From assembly GCA_018457135.1 (NCBI GenBank), contig JAGGDU010000021.1, positions 1 through 57,101 on the forward strand: a stretch of DNA of 57,101 bases, in the 5' to 3' direction. Position 1 is the first letter of the stretch. Every line of letters begins with the position of its first letter. The notes beneath the pieces are model-generated. The model worked only from the letters and a program-made list of their open reading frames with translations. It had not been told where the DNA came from and ran no database searches. The DNA is from Trichodesmium erythraeum GBRTRLIN201 (GTDB lineage Bacteria > Cyanobacteriota > Cyanobacteriia > Cyanobacteriales > Microcoleaceae). The translations under genes and the position numbers were made by a program. Positions 39,379-47,902 of this stretch are shown in pieces.

Positions 39379-39924
39379 ATGAGTATTCATCACATCAAAT
39401 TACTATCTTTCCTCAAACCCAAAACTTTTATTCTGACATTATTATTTCTGGGATTATCTACTGTTTTTTTGTCAAGAGGTGCGTTTGCAAACGTGACTCC
39501 AAAGACTGATGAAGGTACAGAAAATAGTATCCCTGGAGGAACACGAGGAACGCCATGCTTTAGTGGTAAGAAAAAAACCATAACTCCTCTAGTTCCGAAA
39601 AAAAACAAAAAACCAGAATTAAAAGTAACCCTAGTATCACATCCAAAAATGTTTATTTATGTGCCAGAAAATAAAGCTATCGTTGGAGAGTTTATCCTAA
39701 AAGATTCTAGTCAAAAAAAGGTATATCAAAATAAAGCATTATTACCTGAGAGTCAGGGAATTATAAATATTAAAATTCCTAGGGAACAACCAGAACTAAA
39801 AGTAGGTACAACTTATAACTGGAAATTAAGGTTAATTTGTGAAACTCCTAGTCGTAGATCTAGGATGGAAGGCTCAATTCCAAGGGTTAATCCCAGTAAA
39901 TATTTGACAAAAAAATTACAGTAA
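39379..39924 (+). CDS. DUF928-family exported protein, C-terminally truncated
   Basis: A 181-residue protein with a Sec-type signal (hydrophobic core at about 16-34, cleavage near AFA-NV at 37). The DUF928 core begins with PGGTRGTPCFSG and LVPK, then YVPENKAIVGEFILKD and a Trp-containing TYNWKLRLICE. The family function is unknown but it is often found with CHASE2 and CHAT proteins in cyanobacteria. The frame stops at TAA 39922-39924. The same frame continues as YSDRWLIYSEAGIKHETLVS and, after a TGA where the family has Trp, KKWLNSLGISKVATA. So the helical C-terminal third has been cut off by nonsense mutations. A truncated product may or may not fold. Confidence 0.8.
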   Translation: MSIHHIKLLSFLKPKTFILTLLFLGLSTVFLSRGAFANVTPKTDEGTENSIPGGTRGTPCFSGKKKTITPLVPKKNKKPELKVTLVSHPKMFIYVPENKAIVGEFILKDSSQKKVYQNKALLPESQGIINIKIPREQPELKVGTTYNWKLRLICETPSRRSRMEGSIPRVNPSKYLTKKLQ

Positions 39925-40416
39925 ACTCCATATAGTGATCGCTGGTTAATTTATTCAGAAGCAGGAATAAAGCACGAAACATTGGTAAGCGTAGTAGAAC
40001 AAATTCATTCTAATTCCAACGATAAAAATTTTAACTCAGAATGAAAAAAATGGCTCAATTCATTAGGTATAAGTAAAGTTGCCACAGCCATTAAAGTAAC
40101 TATAGCACAGAAATAGATATTTATAGCTGAGCTCAGAAGTCACAAGATGCGAGATTAAATTTTTTTTGTAACTAAATTTGAAAACCGTGAGAATGTTCTA
40201 ATAGTAATAGCGACTGCTATAAATTAACATCTTTGAGAGTAGGATGATCGATAATTCAATATTTGCTAAAAGCAAAAAATCCAAAAGGCTAATTGTCTAA
40301 TGTATTTGATTAGGCGATCGCTATTTAACCTATGATAATGTGTATATTTTTCCATCTGATTAGGTATGGATAAATATTGACGAAATTTATCCAACAAGTC
40401 AATTACAACTTGACTA

Positions 40417-40510
40417 TTAATTAGGGTTAGCACATTTATGGTTTAATGGGGTGAGGGTTGTTGCAGGTCAGCAGATCGTCACAGATAAATGGTTTGGTCA
40501 CCAGCTCCGG
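40417..40510 (-). repeat. arm of a dispersed inverted repeat (partner at 35480-35580)
   Basis: Shares agggttgttgcaggtcagca and several flanking words with the reverse complement of 35480-35580, roughly 75-80 percent alike by eye over about 95 bases with small indels. It is intergenic. Confidence 0.65.
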
Positions 40511-41052
40511 TGTAGTAAGAATTGTCTTCTGGTTTTTCGGCTTTCGGCACGGAGCACACTCATCTGATCTATGCATGAGCTTAGGCAACTGAAATTCTAG
40601 TATTTTTTGAAAGCCATATATCTAAGCCGACCGCTATAAGTGTGAAAATACTGAATGCAACTAAAAAGTTAAAACAGCCCATCGAGCATGTGCACAATAC
40701 CTGCAATTAAACTGGGAAGTGCTACATACATTAGAATACCATGAAATTGCTGTTACTATAACTATAAAAGCATCAAGCAAACTGAATACATCATCCCCAA
40801 AACCTTGTCTGACATCAATGTTACGACTAATATTTGTAGGATCAATCAGAACTGTCTTAATGTCAAGGTTTTTCATTGTCAAATCTGTTAGCTTGTATGT
40901 TTGACATAATTGAAGTAATTTTCGTTAATTTCATCAATTATGTCATTGACTCAGTCTGTAAGTGTTTCTTGATAGGAGGGAAGATATAGATGTCAATCTC
41001 TTTTCCAAGTTTTTCTCACTACATCTATCTTTAATTTTTTACATAGTCTTAT

Positions 41053-41307
41053 TTAGTAAAGAGATTTCCATTTTCTTAATTCAACGAAGGTAATGTCACC
41101 TAATATTATTGAGGCAACAATTTCCGAAATTGACTTGGGAAAATTGGGTATTACTTTCTGCACAAGCTTTTGTAGTTCTTTACCAAGCACGGTAGATTTT
41201 GCTTTTTGAGCAAATTCCAATTATCTTTCGTTTGATATTTCGTTAGATTCTCTGACTAAAGCCAAGCCATGACTAATTGCTATATTAGATTTGTGATCGT
41301 AAAACAT
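41053..41307 (-). pseudogene. small unrecognised gene, broken by a stop
   Basis: From ATG 41307 the minus strand reads MFYDHKSNIAISHGLALVRE, reaches TAA at 41221-41223, then continues in frame as EFAQKAKSTVLGKELQKLVQ and SISEIVASIILGDITFVELR to a stop at 41053-41055. Protein-like sequence on both sides of the stop indicates a recently inactivated gene. The family is not recognised. Confidence 0.4.
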
Positions 41308-41881
41308 CACTGAATAGTATTTTACACAATCAAATATCAAATCAAATATTAATAGTTAGCTTCCAATTCAGTTATCAGTTATAAAATTATTTGTAACCAT
41401 TCAGCACTTTAGAAGTCAGCTTGAGCGCTTTTCCTAGCTCATGCTGCCCAAAAAGATGAAGTTTAGCTGATCATCTTTTCGGTGTCAGACTTTTAATTCT
41501 TTTTTGAGACTAATTTTTTTTCTAGTTGATAGCTGATAGCTGACTTTAAGGTACAGTTATTTCCCATTTTGAGATTGCTTTTTTCGAGTTTTTTAGGTTT
41601 GGTAATAAATATTTTTTGTGGCTCATATAAGTTATTTTTATTCTAAAATAATTTGTATTTTAATTAGCACCAACCTAGACTATTCTTATAAAGAAAATAG
41701 ATATAAGCAAACAACTTTAATAATCTTATTTTTTGCCGAGTATGGGATATATACGGTACTTAAATGTACCTTTAATAGTTTTATAAATTAATAATATGAT
41801 AACATATTAATAAAATAAAAACGAATTTACAAAGTCGCCCTAGAAGAGCGATCGCTCAGACCAAACTTTTCAGTAAAAATT

Positions 41882-43636
41882 ATGAAAATTGCAATTGCTC
41901 AACTTAATCCTGTGATTGGTGATATTTCAGGCAATGCCAAATTAATTTTGGATGCTGCACAAAAAGCAAAAAAATTAGATGCTAAGTTGATGATAACTCC
42001 AGAATTATCATTAATAGGTTATCCCCCACGAGATTTATTAATTTATCCTAGTTTAATTGAAGCTGCAGTTCTAGAATTAGAAAATTTAGCCAAATATTTA
42101 CCATCAGAAATAGCCGTTTTAGTAGGAACTGTAACCTTTAATTATCAAGCCGCTAATACAGGAGAAAAATCACTATTTAATAGTGCAGTTTTATTAACCA
42201 ATGGCGAAATCAAACAAGTATTTCATAAACAACTTTTACCTACTTATGATGTATTTGATGAAGACCGATATTTTGAACCTGGTAAAACTAGGGATTTTTT
42301 CACGTTAGAAAATTATTCTAACAGCTCAGAAAATTTAGCTAAAGTAGGTGTAACTATCTGCGAAGACTTATGGAATGATGAGGCTTTTTGGGGAAAACGA
42401 AATTATGCTTATGACCCGATGAAAGAATTAGCAGCACAAAAAGTTGATTTTGTGATTAATATGTCAGCTTCTCCCTATCAAACTGGAAAACAAAAATTGC
42501 GAGAAGCAATGTTAAAACATAGTACAAATTGTTATCAAATACCAATTATTTATGTCAATCAAGTGGGTGGTAATGATGATTTAATTTTTGATGGTTGTAG
42601 TGTAGTTTTTAATGGTGCTGGAAATGTGGTTTATCGTGCTCAAGCTTTTGAGACAAGTTTGGCAGTTGTAGAATTTAATTCAGCAAAAAAAGATTTCATT
42701 TCAGTAGATTTTAAAAGTATAAATTTGCCAGAAAGTGAGGATGAAGAAATTTGGTCTGCTTTGGTTTTAGGCCTAAGAGATTATGTACAAAAGTGTGGTT
42801 TTTCTAAAGTTGTTCTGGGTTTAAGTGGAGGAATAGACTCAGCTTTAGTTGCAGCGATCGCTACTGCTGCATTAGGAAAAGAAAATGTCTTTGCTATTTT
42901 GATGCCTTCTCCCTACAGTTCTGAGCATTCGGTAAAAGATGCTTTAGAATTAGCAGAAAATTTGGGTATTGCTAAACAAATTATATCTATTGAGAATTTA
43001 ATGAAGGATTATGATAATAGTCTGTCAAGTTTATTTACAGGTACAAATTTTGGTATTGCTGAAGAGAATATTCAATCTCGGATTCGTGGAAATTTATTAA
43101 TGGCTATTTCTAATAAGTTTGGTTATTTACTTTTATCTACAGGCAATAAGTCAGAAATGGCTGTTGGTTATTGTACTCTTTATGGTGATATGAATGGTGG
43201 ATTAGCAGTAATTTCAGATGTGCCGAAAACTCGGGTTTATTCTTTATGTCAGTGGTTGAATGAACAGACAGTTAATAACAATAAAAAATTCTCTGGATCC
43301 CAAAACTTACTAATGACTGAAAAGCAAAATATTATTCCCAAAAATATACTGACAAAAGCTCCCAGTGCTGAGTTAAAAGAAGGTCAAAAGGATGAGGATT
43401 CTTTACCTGCTTATGAAGTCTTAGATGATATTTTATTTAGGTTAGTAGAAAAGTGCGAATCTTTAGACAAAATTATTGCTGCAGGACATGATTTAGAGGT
43501 GGTAAATAAGGTAGTAAAATTAGTCATGAGGGCAGAATTTAAACGTAGACAAGCACCCCCAGGTTTGAAAATTAGTACTCGCGCTTTTGGCACAGGTTGG
43601 CGGATGCCTATTGCTAAAAAATTAGTTATTAACTGA
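41882..43636 (+). CDS. glutamine-dependent NAD+ synthetase
   Basis: A 584-residue two-domain enzyme. The N-terminal nitrilase-type glutaminase (1-260) has the Glu of TPELSLIGYPP (about 41), Lys of HKQLLPTYDVF (about 116) and Cys of GVTICEDLW (about 160). The C-terminal NAD synthetase domain has the ATP pyrophosphatase loop LGLSGGIDSALVAAIA near 311-326 and STGNKSEMAVGYCTLYGD near 419-436. It amidates deamido-NAD+ using ammonia channelled from glutamine. A HIP1-containing leader precedes ATG 41882. Intact and monocistronic. Confidence 0.95.
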   Translation: MKIAIAQLNPVIGDISGNAKLILDAAQKAKKLDAKLMITPELSLIGYPPRDLLIYPSLIEAAVLELENLAKYLPSEIAVLVGTVTFNYQAANTGEKSLFNSAVLLTNGEIKQVFHKQLLPTYDVFDEDRYFEPGKTRDFFTLENYSNSSENLAKVGVTICEDLWNDEAFWGKRNYAYDPMKELAAQKVDFVINMSASPYQTGKQKLREAMLKHSTNCYQIPIIYVNQVGGNDDLIFDGCSVVFNGAGNVVYRAQAFETSLAVVEFNSAKKDFISVDFKSINLPESEDEEIWSALVLGLRDYVQKCGFSKVVLGLSGGIDSALVAAIATAALGKENVFAILMPSPYSSEHSVKDALELAENLGIAKQIISIENLMKDYDNSLSSLFTGTNFGIAEENIQSRIRGNLLMAISNKFGYLLLSTGNKSEMAVGYCTLYGDMNGGLAVISDVPKTRVYSLCQWLNEQTVNNNKKFSGSQNLLMTEKQNIIPKNILTKAPSAELKEGQKDEDSLPAYEVLDDILFRLVEKCESLDKIIAAGHDLEVVNKVVKLVMRAEFKRRQAPPGLKISTRAFGTGWRMPIAKKLVIN

Positions 43637-43708
43637 CTATTAGCACTCACAAATATTTTAAGTTTTAGTAGGCTTGGTGGTTTTAGGTTTTAAGAGCAAA
43701 GATAGAAA

Positions 43709-44138
43709 ATGATTGAAGTAAAAAGTTATGAAGATGTAACGGTTTGGCTAAAACTAATTAATTTGGTAGTAAGGTGTTATCAATTTATTAATTTTTAGAC
43801 CTGAAATATAAAAGCTGAAACCTAAAAGATAACACCTAATACCTAACACCTAAGAAATAATTGAGGTAAAAAGTTATGAAGATTTAAAGGTGTGGCTAAA
43901 ACTAATGAATTTGGTAGTAAGATGTTATCAATTTATTAATTTTTAGACCTGAAACCTAAAACCTAATACCTAATACCTAACGCCTAAGAAATAATTGAAG
44001 TAAAAAGTTATGAAGATTTAACGGTGTGGCTAAAACTAATAAATTTGGTAGTAAGATGTTATCAATTTATTAATTTTTAGACCTGAAACCTAAAAGCTGA
44101 AACCTAAAACCTAACACCTGAAACCTGAAACCTGAAAT
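43709..44138 (+). repeat. three tandem copies of a four-helix-bundle gene fragment plus heptamer tails
   Basis: Each unit carries about 87 bases that read IEVKSYEDLTVWLKLINLVV followed by RCYQFINF and a stop. This is the N-terminus of the four-helix-bundle (S23/23S intervening-sequence) protein family. After it comes a run of 7-bp units of the CCTAAAA, CCTAATA, CCTAACA and CCTGAAA type. Copies begin at 43709, about 43857 and about 43991 (periods of 148 and 134 bp). Only the first has an ATG. The units are highly alike, so the triplication is recent compared with the loss of the gene's 3' part. Loss of heptamers explains the period difference. Confidence 0.8.
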
Positions 44139-44144
44139 AAACAA

Positions 44145-44741
44145 ATGTCTTATAGTAAATTCAGCTTAGAGCAATTACTAACAAACTTTAATCTAAATTT
44201 AGTCGAATTTCAGGGAAAATTTAACAACTATCCTGAAATTTTTCCCAGTAAAATAATACAAGAACTTTTGAAAGAATATATACCTTTAGCAGTTGCTATC
44301 GGTTCAGAAAAAGCTCGTTCAGAATTAATTTTAGCGCCCATTTTAGTGGATATAAAGAAACAGCTAAATAATCAAATTAGCATTTTTTCAGGAATAGAAT
44401 TTAATGTTAATCCTGACCAAGGTTTAAACGGTTTTTGTGATTTTATTATTAGCCGTTCTACTAGACAACTTATTATTGAAGCACCAGTTATTACTTTAGT
44501 AGAAGCAAAAAACGATAATCTTAAGTCTGGATTTTCCCAATGCATTGCAGAAATGCTAGCAGCTCAACTTTTTAATAAAAGAAAAGGCAACAATATTAAT
44601 AAAGTTTATGGTGTTGTCACCACAGGAACGGTTTGGCAATTTTTAGAGCTAGAGTCTGAAACTATAATTGTAGACTTAGAAGAATATTCTCTCAATAATT
44701 TATCAAAAATTTTCGGCATTTTAATTAGTTTAGTTAGTTAG
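44145..44741 (+). CDS. PD-(D/E)XK-like conserved cyanobacterial protein
   Basis: A 198-residue soluble protein. The segment GLNGFCDFIISRST followed by ITLVEAKNDNLKSGFSQCIA has the D...ExK spacing of the PD-(D/E)XK nuclease fold, with candidate metal ligands Asp (about 102) and Glu-x-Lys (about 122-124). Proteins of this type are common and mostly uncharacterised in cyanobacteria, and some may be derived from restriction enzymes. There is no methyltransferase partner here. ATG 44145 follows directly on the heptamer repeat array, so its promoter region lies inside that array. Confidence 0.75.
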   Translation: MSYSKFSLEQLLTNFNLNLVEFQGKFNNYPEIFPSKIIQELLKEYIPLAVAIGSEKARSELILAPILVDIKKQLNNQISIFSGIEFNVNPDQGLNGFCDFIISRSTRQLIIEAPVITLVEAKNDNLKSGFSQCIAEMLAAQLFNKRKGNNINKVYGVVTTGTVWQFLELESETIIVDLEEYSLNNLSKIFGILISLVS

Positions 44742-44766
44742 CTGAAGTCACTATTTTGCCTGATGT

Positions 44767-44810
44767 TCAATCTGGCATAATTTGTATAATTAGATGGTTA
44801 ATTGGGAGTT
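44767..44810 (+). repeat. left copy of a degenerate repeat flanking the operon
   Basis: Shares ATCTGG, GTATAATTA and GTTAATT(G/A)GGAGT in the same order and spacing with 56420-56463. By eye about three quarters of 44 positions agree. It could be a dispersed intergenic repeat or a trace of how the island was inserted. Confidence 0.4.
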
Positions 44811-45165
44811 AGGAGGAAAGAGTATTCAGGAATATTTGCAGCCTTTGCTGAAGAGAATTTTTTTTTATGAAATTAAGCAAATTTTATCTAACACCATAAT
44901 TTGTGATTTACTGTGAGATAAATTAGCGGTTAATTAAGTAGGTTAAATGCTTAATTAATTAACAATATTACTCTAAAATTTTCTGATTATTAAGATTTTT
45001 TTTTAAAGGCAGATATGGAAACCTATTATTACTAATATAGGCTGATATCAACTTTATCAACTTAGGTAACACTAATGACTATTAACAGCAAATGTTAAAT
45101 AAATTCCTCAAATTACTGAGCGCGTTAAAGTTTTGAGTTTTGGAAATCTTATGAACTCTAAAAGC

Positions 45166-45345
45166 TTAGTATTCTGGGGAATGATGAGATGCTGCAATTT
45201 TTGCCTGGCGATCGTAGTTGCGTTTTTCTGAAGATTCTTGAATATGCTTTTTGACATCCTCATGGAGTTCCTTTCCATTGAGATGGAAGGCATCACGAAC
45301 GTACTTGGGTAAATGTTCAATGTAGAAATGAACTCTTCGTGCCTC
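45166..45345 (-). pseudogene. coding remnant next to the operon, unknown family
   Basis: The minus strand reads HFYIEHLPKYVRDAFHLNGK and then ELHEDVKKHIQESSEKRNYD before TAA 45166-45168. A TAG sits immediately upstream in frame and no start codon is available, so only a C-terminal piece of about 55 residues survives. The composition is far more protein-like than the longer frame on the same strand (45108-45428). I do not recognise the family. Confidence 0.4.
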
Positions 45346-45429
45346 CTAACTCCTGTTGAGAGCCCCCTCGCTTCTTTGTTCAATTTGATATAATATGAAA
45401 ATTTTAAATTAAAAGCAGGGAGGATCAAG

Positions 45430-46176
45430 GTGGGAGTCGTCTATATAGGCGATCGCGCGGTAGGCAAAACTCATTTAGCCCTAGAATTAGTTAATCCCCA
45501 GGGGCAATACGTCCAGGTTTCTATGGTGGGCCAAACTTATCAAAACCTTAAGGCCAATCTCCTGAATAGCGATGGAACGGCCAAACAAACTCAAAACATC
45601 CAATATCGTCCCCTAAACCTCCAAGTACGGTTGCCTAGTGGTTTAAACGAAGTTCCCGTAGATTGGATCGACTCTCCAGGGGAAATCTTTCGTAGGTCTT
45701 GGCAGTGGGAACACCCCCAGGAATGGGAATCTTTTCAAGAAATTGTCCGGCAAAGCGAGGGGGTTTTGCTGATTTTGCCACCTTATCGGGAAATATTGTT
45801 GCCTAATCTGGAGGTGACAAATTTTGTGACTCAAAAGCAGTGGTGTAATGGCTTTGAGAGTTGGGCTAGATTTTTTTGTGATGATTGTCCTAAGGCCAAG
45901 CATATTGTTATTTGTCTGAACAAGGCGGATCTAATAAATTGCAATCTCTCTGAGGAGTCGGAAAGGTTGGCTTATCGACCAGATGGTTCTTCGATGAATT
46001 GGCTTCAGCGTCATAATTATGTAGTTAATAGTTATTTTCGATTGGTAAAATCCCAAATAGCACAAATAAATAGGAGTCGGCCTGGGTTATCAGTTCGCTG
46101 TTTTATTACCAGTATCTATGATCGTAGTTTGCTGGAGTTGCCCTGGATCTATTTAGCTAGTTATTTAGCTAATTAA
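45430..46176 (+). CDS. P-loop GTPase, first gene of the operon
   Basis: A 248-residue TRAFAC-type GTPase starting at GTG 45430, six bases after GGGAGGA. G1 is GDRAVGKTH (residues 5-13), G3 is IDSPGE near 78-83 and G4 is a standard NKAD near 163. It differs from the next two GTPases, which have degenerate G4. It lies 13 nt before the second GTPase. GTPases with such motifs form the switch component of predicted GTPase-centred conflict or signalling systems; binding of GTP is well supported, the function is inferred. DNA here is visibly richer in G+C than the flanks. Confidence 0.82.
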   Translation: MGVVYIGDRAVGKTHLALELVNPQGQYVQVSMVGQTYQNLKANLLNSDGTAKQTQNIQYRPLNLQVRLPSGLNEVPVDWIDSPGEIFRRSWQWEHPQEWESFQEIVRQSEGVLLILPPYREILLPNLEVTNFVTQKQWCNGFESWARFFCDDCPKAKHIVICLNKADLINCNLSEESERLAYRPDGSSMNWLQRHNYVVNSYFRLVKSQIAQINRSRPGLSVRCFITSIYDRSLLELPWIYLASYLAN

Positions 46177-46189
46177 TGGAGGAGGAAAT

Positions 46190-47008
46190 ATGGGAAATAT
46201 TTGTATTATCGGACCGAGGAGTTCTGGCAAAACAACTTATCTGGCAGGACTGGCATATTGGCCGGATACTCATAACCAAAATTTTGAAGTTACTCCTATC
46301 ACAAAAGAGGCACAAAATTTAGTAAATCAAGCTGAAGATATTATTCTTAGTGGAGATTCTTTAAGGAGGACAGAGATAGATGGGTTCAAAATTAAAACTG
46401 TTTACGATTTACCGTTGTATTCTTTTCAAATAGAAAAAAAGAGGAGGTGGCGCAAACCAGAGGAAATCAATTTAGTGGTTCGAGATTATCCAGGGGAAAT
46501 TTTTGACGATTTGGCCTCGGGAATTTCTAATGAAATACATCAAGAATTTCTCAATGAATGTTTAATTCCAGATATTGTTGGCTGTTTATTGCTCCTCCAT
46601 AAATGGGAGTTGGGCAACGACCAATTTTACAGGAGGATGATAGGGAGATTTATGGATTTAATGGACAGGCGCGATCGCCTAAAAAATTTGCGACTGGCAG
46701 TGGCAATGAGTAAATGCGAAAGGGGAGAAATTTGGCCTGGTCGTCTGGACCCGGAATTGGACTTATTTGAAGTACATTTGCCCCGCACTAGAAAAATTTT
46801 GCGCCAGAGGATTCCTAAGAATAATTTACAATTTTATGCCATATCTACTTTTGGGGTTCTGGAAAGGAACAATCCTCGTCCGAATCGTGCTGATGAGGAG
46901 GGGAGTCTGCGTTCTGTTTTACGATCGCCGCATCAGTGGCGACCCTACGGGCTGATTTCGCCCTTATATTGGTTAAGTACGGGTAAGAGGATGCGATCTG
47001 GTGTTTAA
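46190..47008 (+). CDS. P-loop GTPase, second gene (double-GTPase type)
   Basis: A 272-residue GTPase-like protein with G1 GPRSSGKTTYLAGLAYWP at residues 7-24, G3 VRDYPGEIFDDL near 96-107 and SKCERGEIWP at the G4 position, where SKCE replaces the usual NKxD. A YAISTFGV segment takes the G5 place. It is clearly homologous to the third GTPase (shared ends RPYGLISPLYWL / RPFGLVSPIYWL and TGKR). A strong GGAGGAGG precedes ATG 46190. Its stop overlaps the next gene by 8 nt, indicating translational coupling. The paralogue pair suggests obligate partners. Confidence 0.82.
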   Translation: MGNICIIGPRSSGKTTYLAGLAYWPDTHNQNFEVTPITKEAQNLVNQAEDIILSGDSLRRTEIDGFKIKTVYDLPLYSFQIEKKRRWRKPEEINLVVRDYPGEIFDDLASGISNEIHQEFLNECLIPDIVGCLLLLHKWELGNDQFYRRMIGRFMDLMDRRDRLKNLRLAVAMSKCERGEIWPGRLDPELDLFEVHLPRTRKILRQRIPKNNLQFYAISTFGVLERNNPRPNRADEEGSLRSVLRSPHQWRPYGLISPLYWLSTGKRMRSGV

Positions 47009-47897
47009 ATCTCTATTTAAAGATAAAGGTGAAGAATCTCAAGAGCAAAATTTATCTGGTGTCCTGCGGCTGATAGGCGATCGCTCTGCTGGTAAGACTA
47101 CTTATATGGCCGCTTTGGCTAGGTGGCCAAATTCTCAAAATACCCGTTTGGTTGAGGCGGTAACTGCTTCAAATAAAGATGGAGAAGAGTTAATCAAAAA
47201 AGCTCGGGATATTTTGGAACAAGGGGAACCCATGAAACAAACTCCGTTGCTTGATAATGTTTATACTCTGAAGAATTATAGCTTGAGGATAACTCTAAAA
47301 AAAGAGTTGGTATTGGATAGAAAGAAGTCTTTGGTTAACTTAGATATAAGTTGCAAGGATTATTCGGGAGAATTTTTCAGCGAGTTGCTGAATCAAACTG
47401 ATTTGCCTTTATTTAAGGACTATTTAGAAGACTGTTTGTTGGCATCGGGAATTTTGTTATTGATTGATGGAACGGCCCATCAGAAAGATGGGGAATATGC
47501 TAGAGCGATCGAGAAGCTTTTGGTAGAGTTGGATCGCTCTGAGGCACAAATTCAAAAGCGGAGAATTGCTCTGGTTTTGAGTAAGTGCGAATTGGCCGAT
47601 TTGTGGATAAATCGACAGAAACCAAAATATGTGGCTCAAGCTCGCTTCCGAGAAACTTGCAGAAAGCTGGAGTTTTGGGAACGAGGGGGTTCTGGTAATA
47701 TAGACTATTTTGCCGTTTCAGCTTTTGGAGTTTTAGGAAATAGATTTCCCAGACCTAATTCCATACAAATAGAGCGTGATCGGGGTGGGGTTTCATCGGT
47801 TTTAGAAAAACCTAAAATGTGGCGGCCTTTTGGTTTAGTTTCGCCTATTTATTGGCTTTGTACTGGCAAACGCAATCAAGAATTAGATAAGGATTAA
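47001..47897 (+). CDS. P-loop GTPase, third gene (double-GTPase type)
   Basis: A 298-residue paralogue of the preceding protein starting at GTG 47001 inside that gene's 3' end. G1 is GDRSAGKTTYMAALARWP (26-43), G3 SCKDYSGEFFSELL near 117-130, G4-like LVLSKCELADLW near 191 and G5-like YFAVSAFGVLG. It ends CTGKRNQELDKD, five nucleotides before the large gene. The last 45 bases of this gene and its spacer are repeated at 50748-50795, marking a duplication boundary. Paired GTPases of this kind are probably regulatory partners; nucleotide preference should be tested because the G4 motif is unusual. Confidence 0.82.
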   Translation: MFKSLFKDKGEESQEQNLSGVLRLIGDRSAGKTTYMAALARWPNSQNTRLVEAVTASNKDGEELIKKARDILEQGEPMKQTPLLDNVYTLKNYSLRITLKKELVLDRKKSLVNLDISCKDYSGEFFSELLNQTDLPLFKDYLEDCLLASGILLLIDGTAHQKDGEYARAIEKLLVELDRSEAQIQKRRIALVLSKCELADLWINRQKPKYVAQARFRETCRKLEFWERGGSGNIDYFAVSAFGVLGNRFPRPNSIQIERDRGGVSSVLEKPKMWRPFGLVSPIYWLCTGKRNQELDKD

Positions 47898-47902
47898 AGC
47901 AA

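Larger units (their letters stand above)
39925..41881. other. 2-kb region with remnants and an inverted repeat arm
   Basis: It holds the lost C-terminus of DUF928 (39925-40110), the repeat arm at 40417-40510 and a minus-strand coding trace at 41053-41307. Overlapping small frames on both strands at 40661-40904 are not convincing. A HIP1 octamer lies at 41849-41856, just before nadE. No RNA genes. Confidence 0.5.
44742..45429. other. upstream region of the GTPase/VWA operon
   Basis: About 690 bp that should hold the operon promoter. It contains a sequence at 44767-44810 resembling 56420-56463 past the operon, and a minus-strand coding remnant at 45166-45345. A clear Shine-Dalgarno (GGGAGGA, 45418-45424) precedes the first GTG. 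Confidence 0.45.

Noticed and set aside
40661-40904. Overlapping 60-73 codon frames on opposite strands
   Set aside because: Neither has a ribosome binding site or a recognisable domain, and they exclude each other.
43795-44138. Regularly repeated short units that could suggest a CRISPR array
   Set aside because: Units are 7-bp tandem heptamers plus a coding relic, not 24-40 bp repeats with unique spacers; no cas genes in the window.
45108-45428. 106-codon minus-strand frame upstream of the GTPase operon
   Set aside because: A different frame of the same DNA (45166-45345) has much better protein character, so the longer frame is a shadow.
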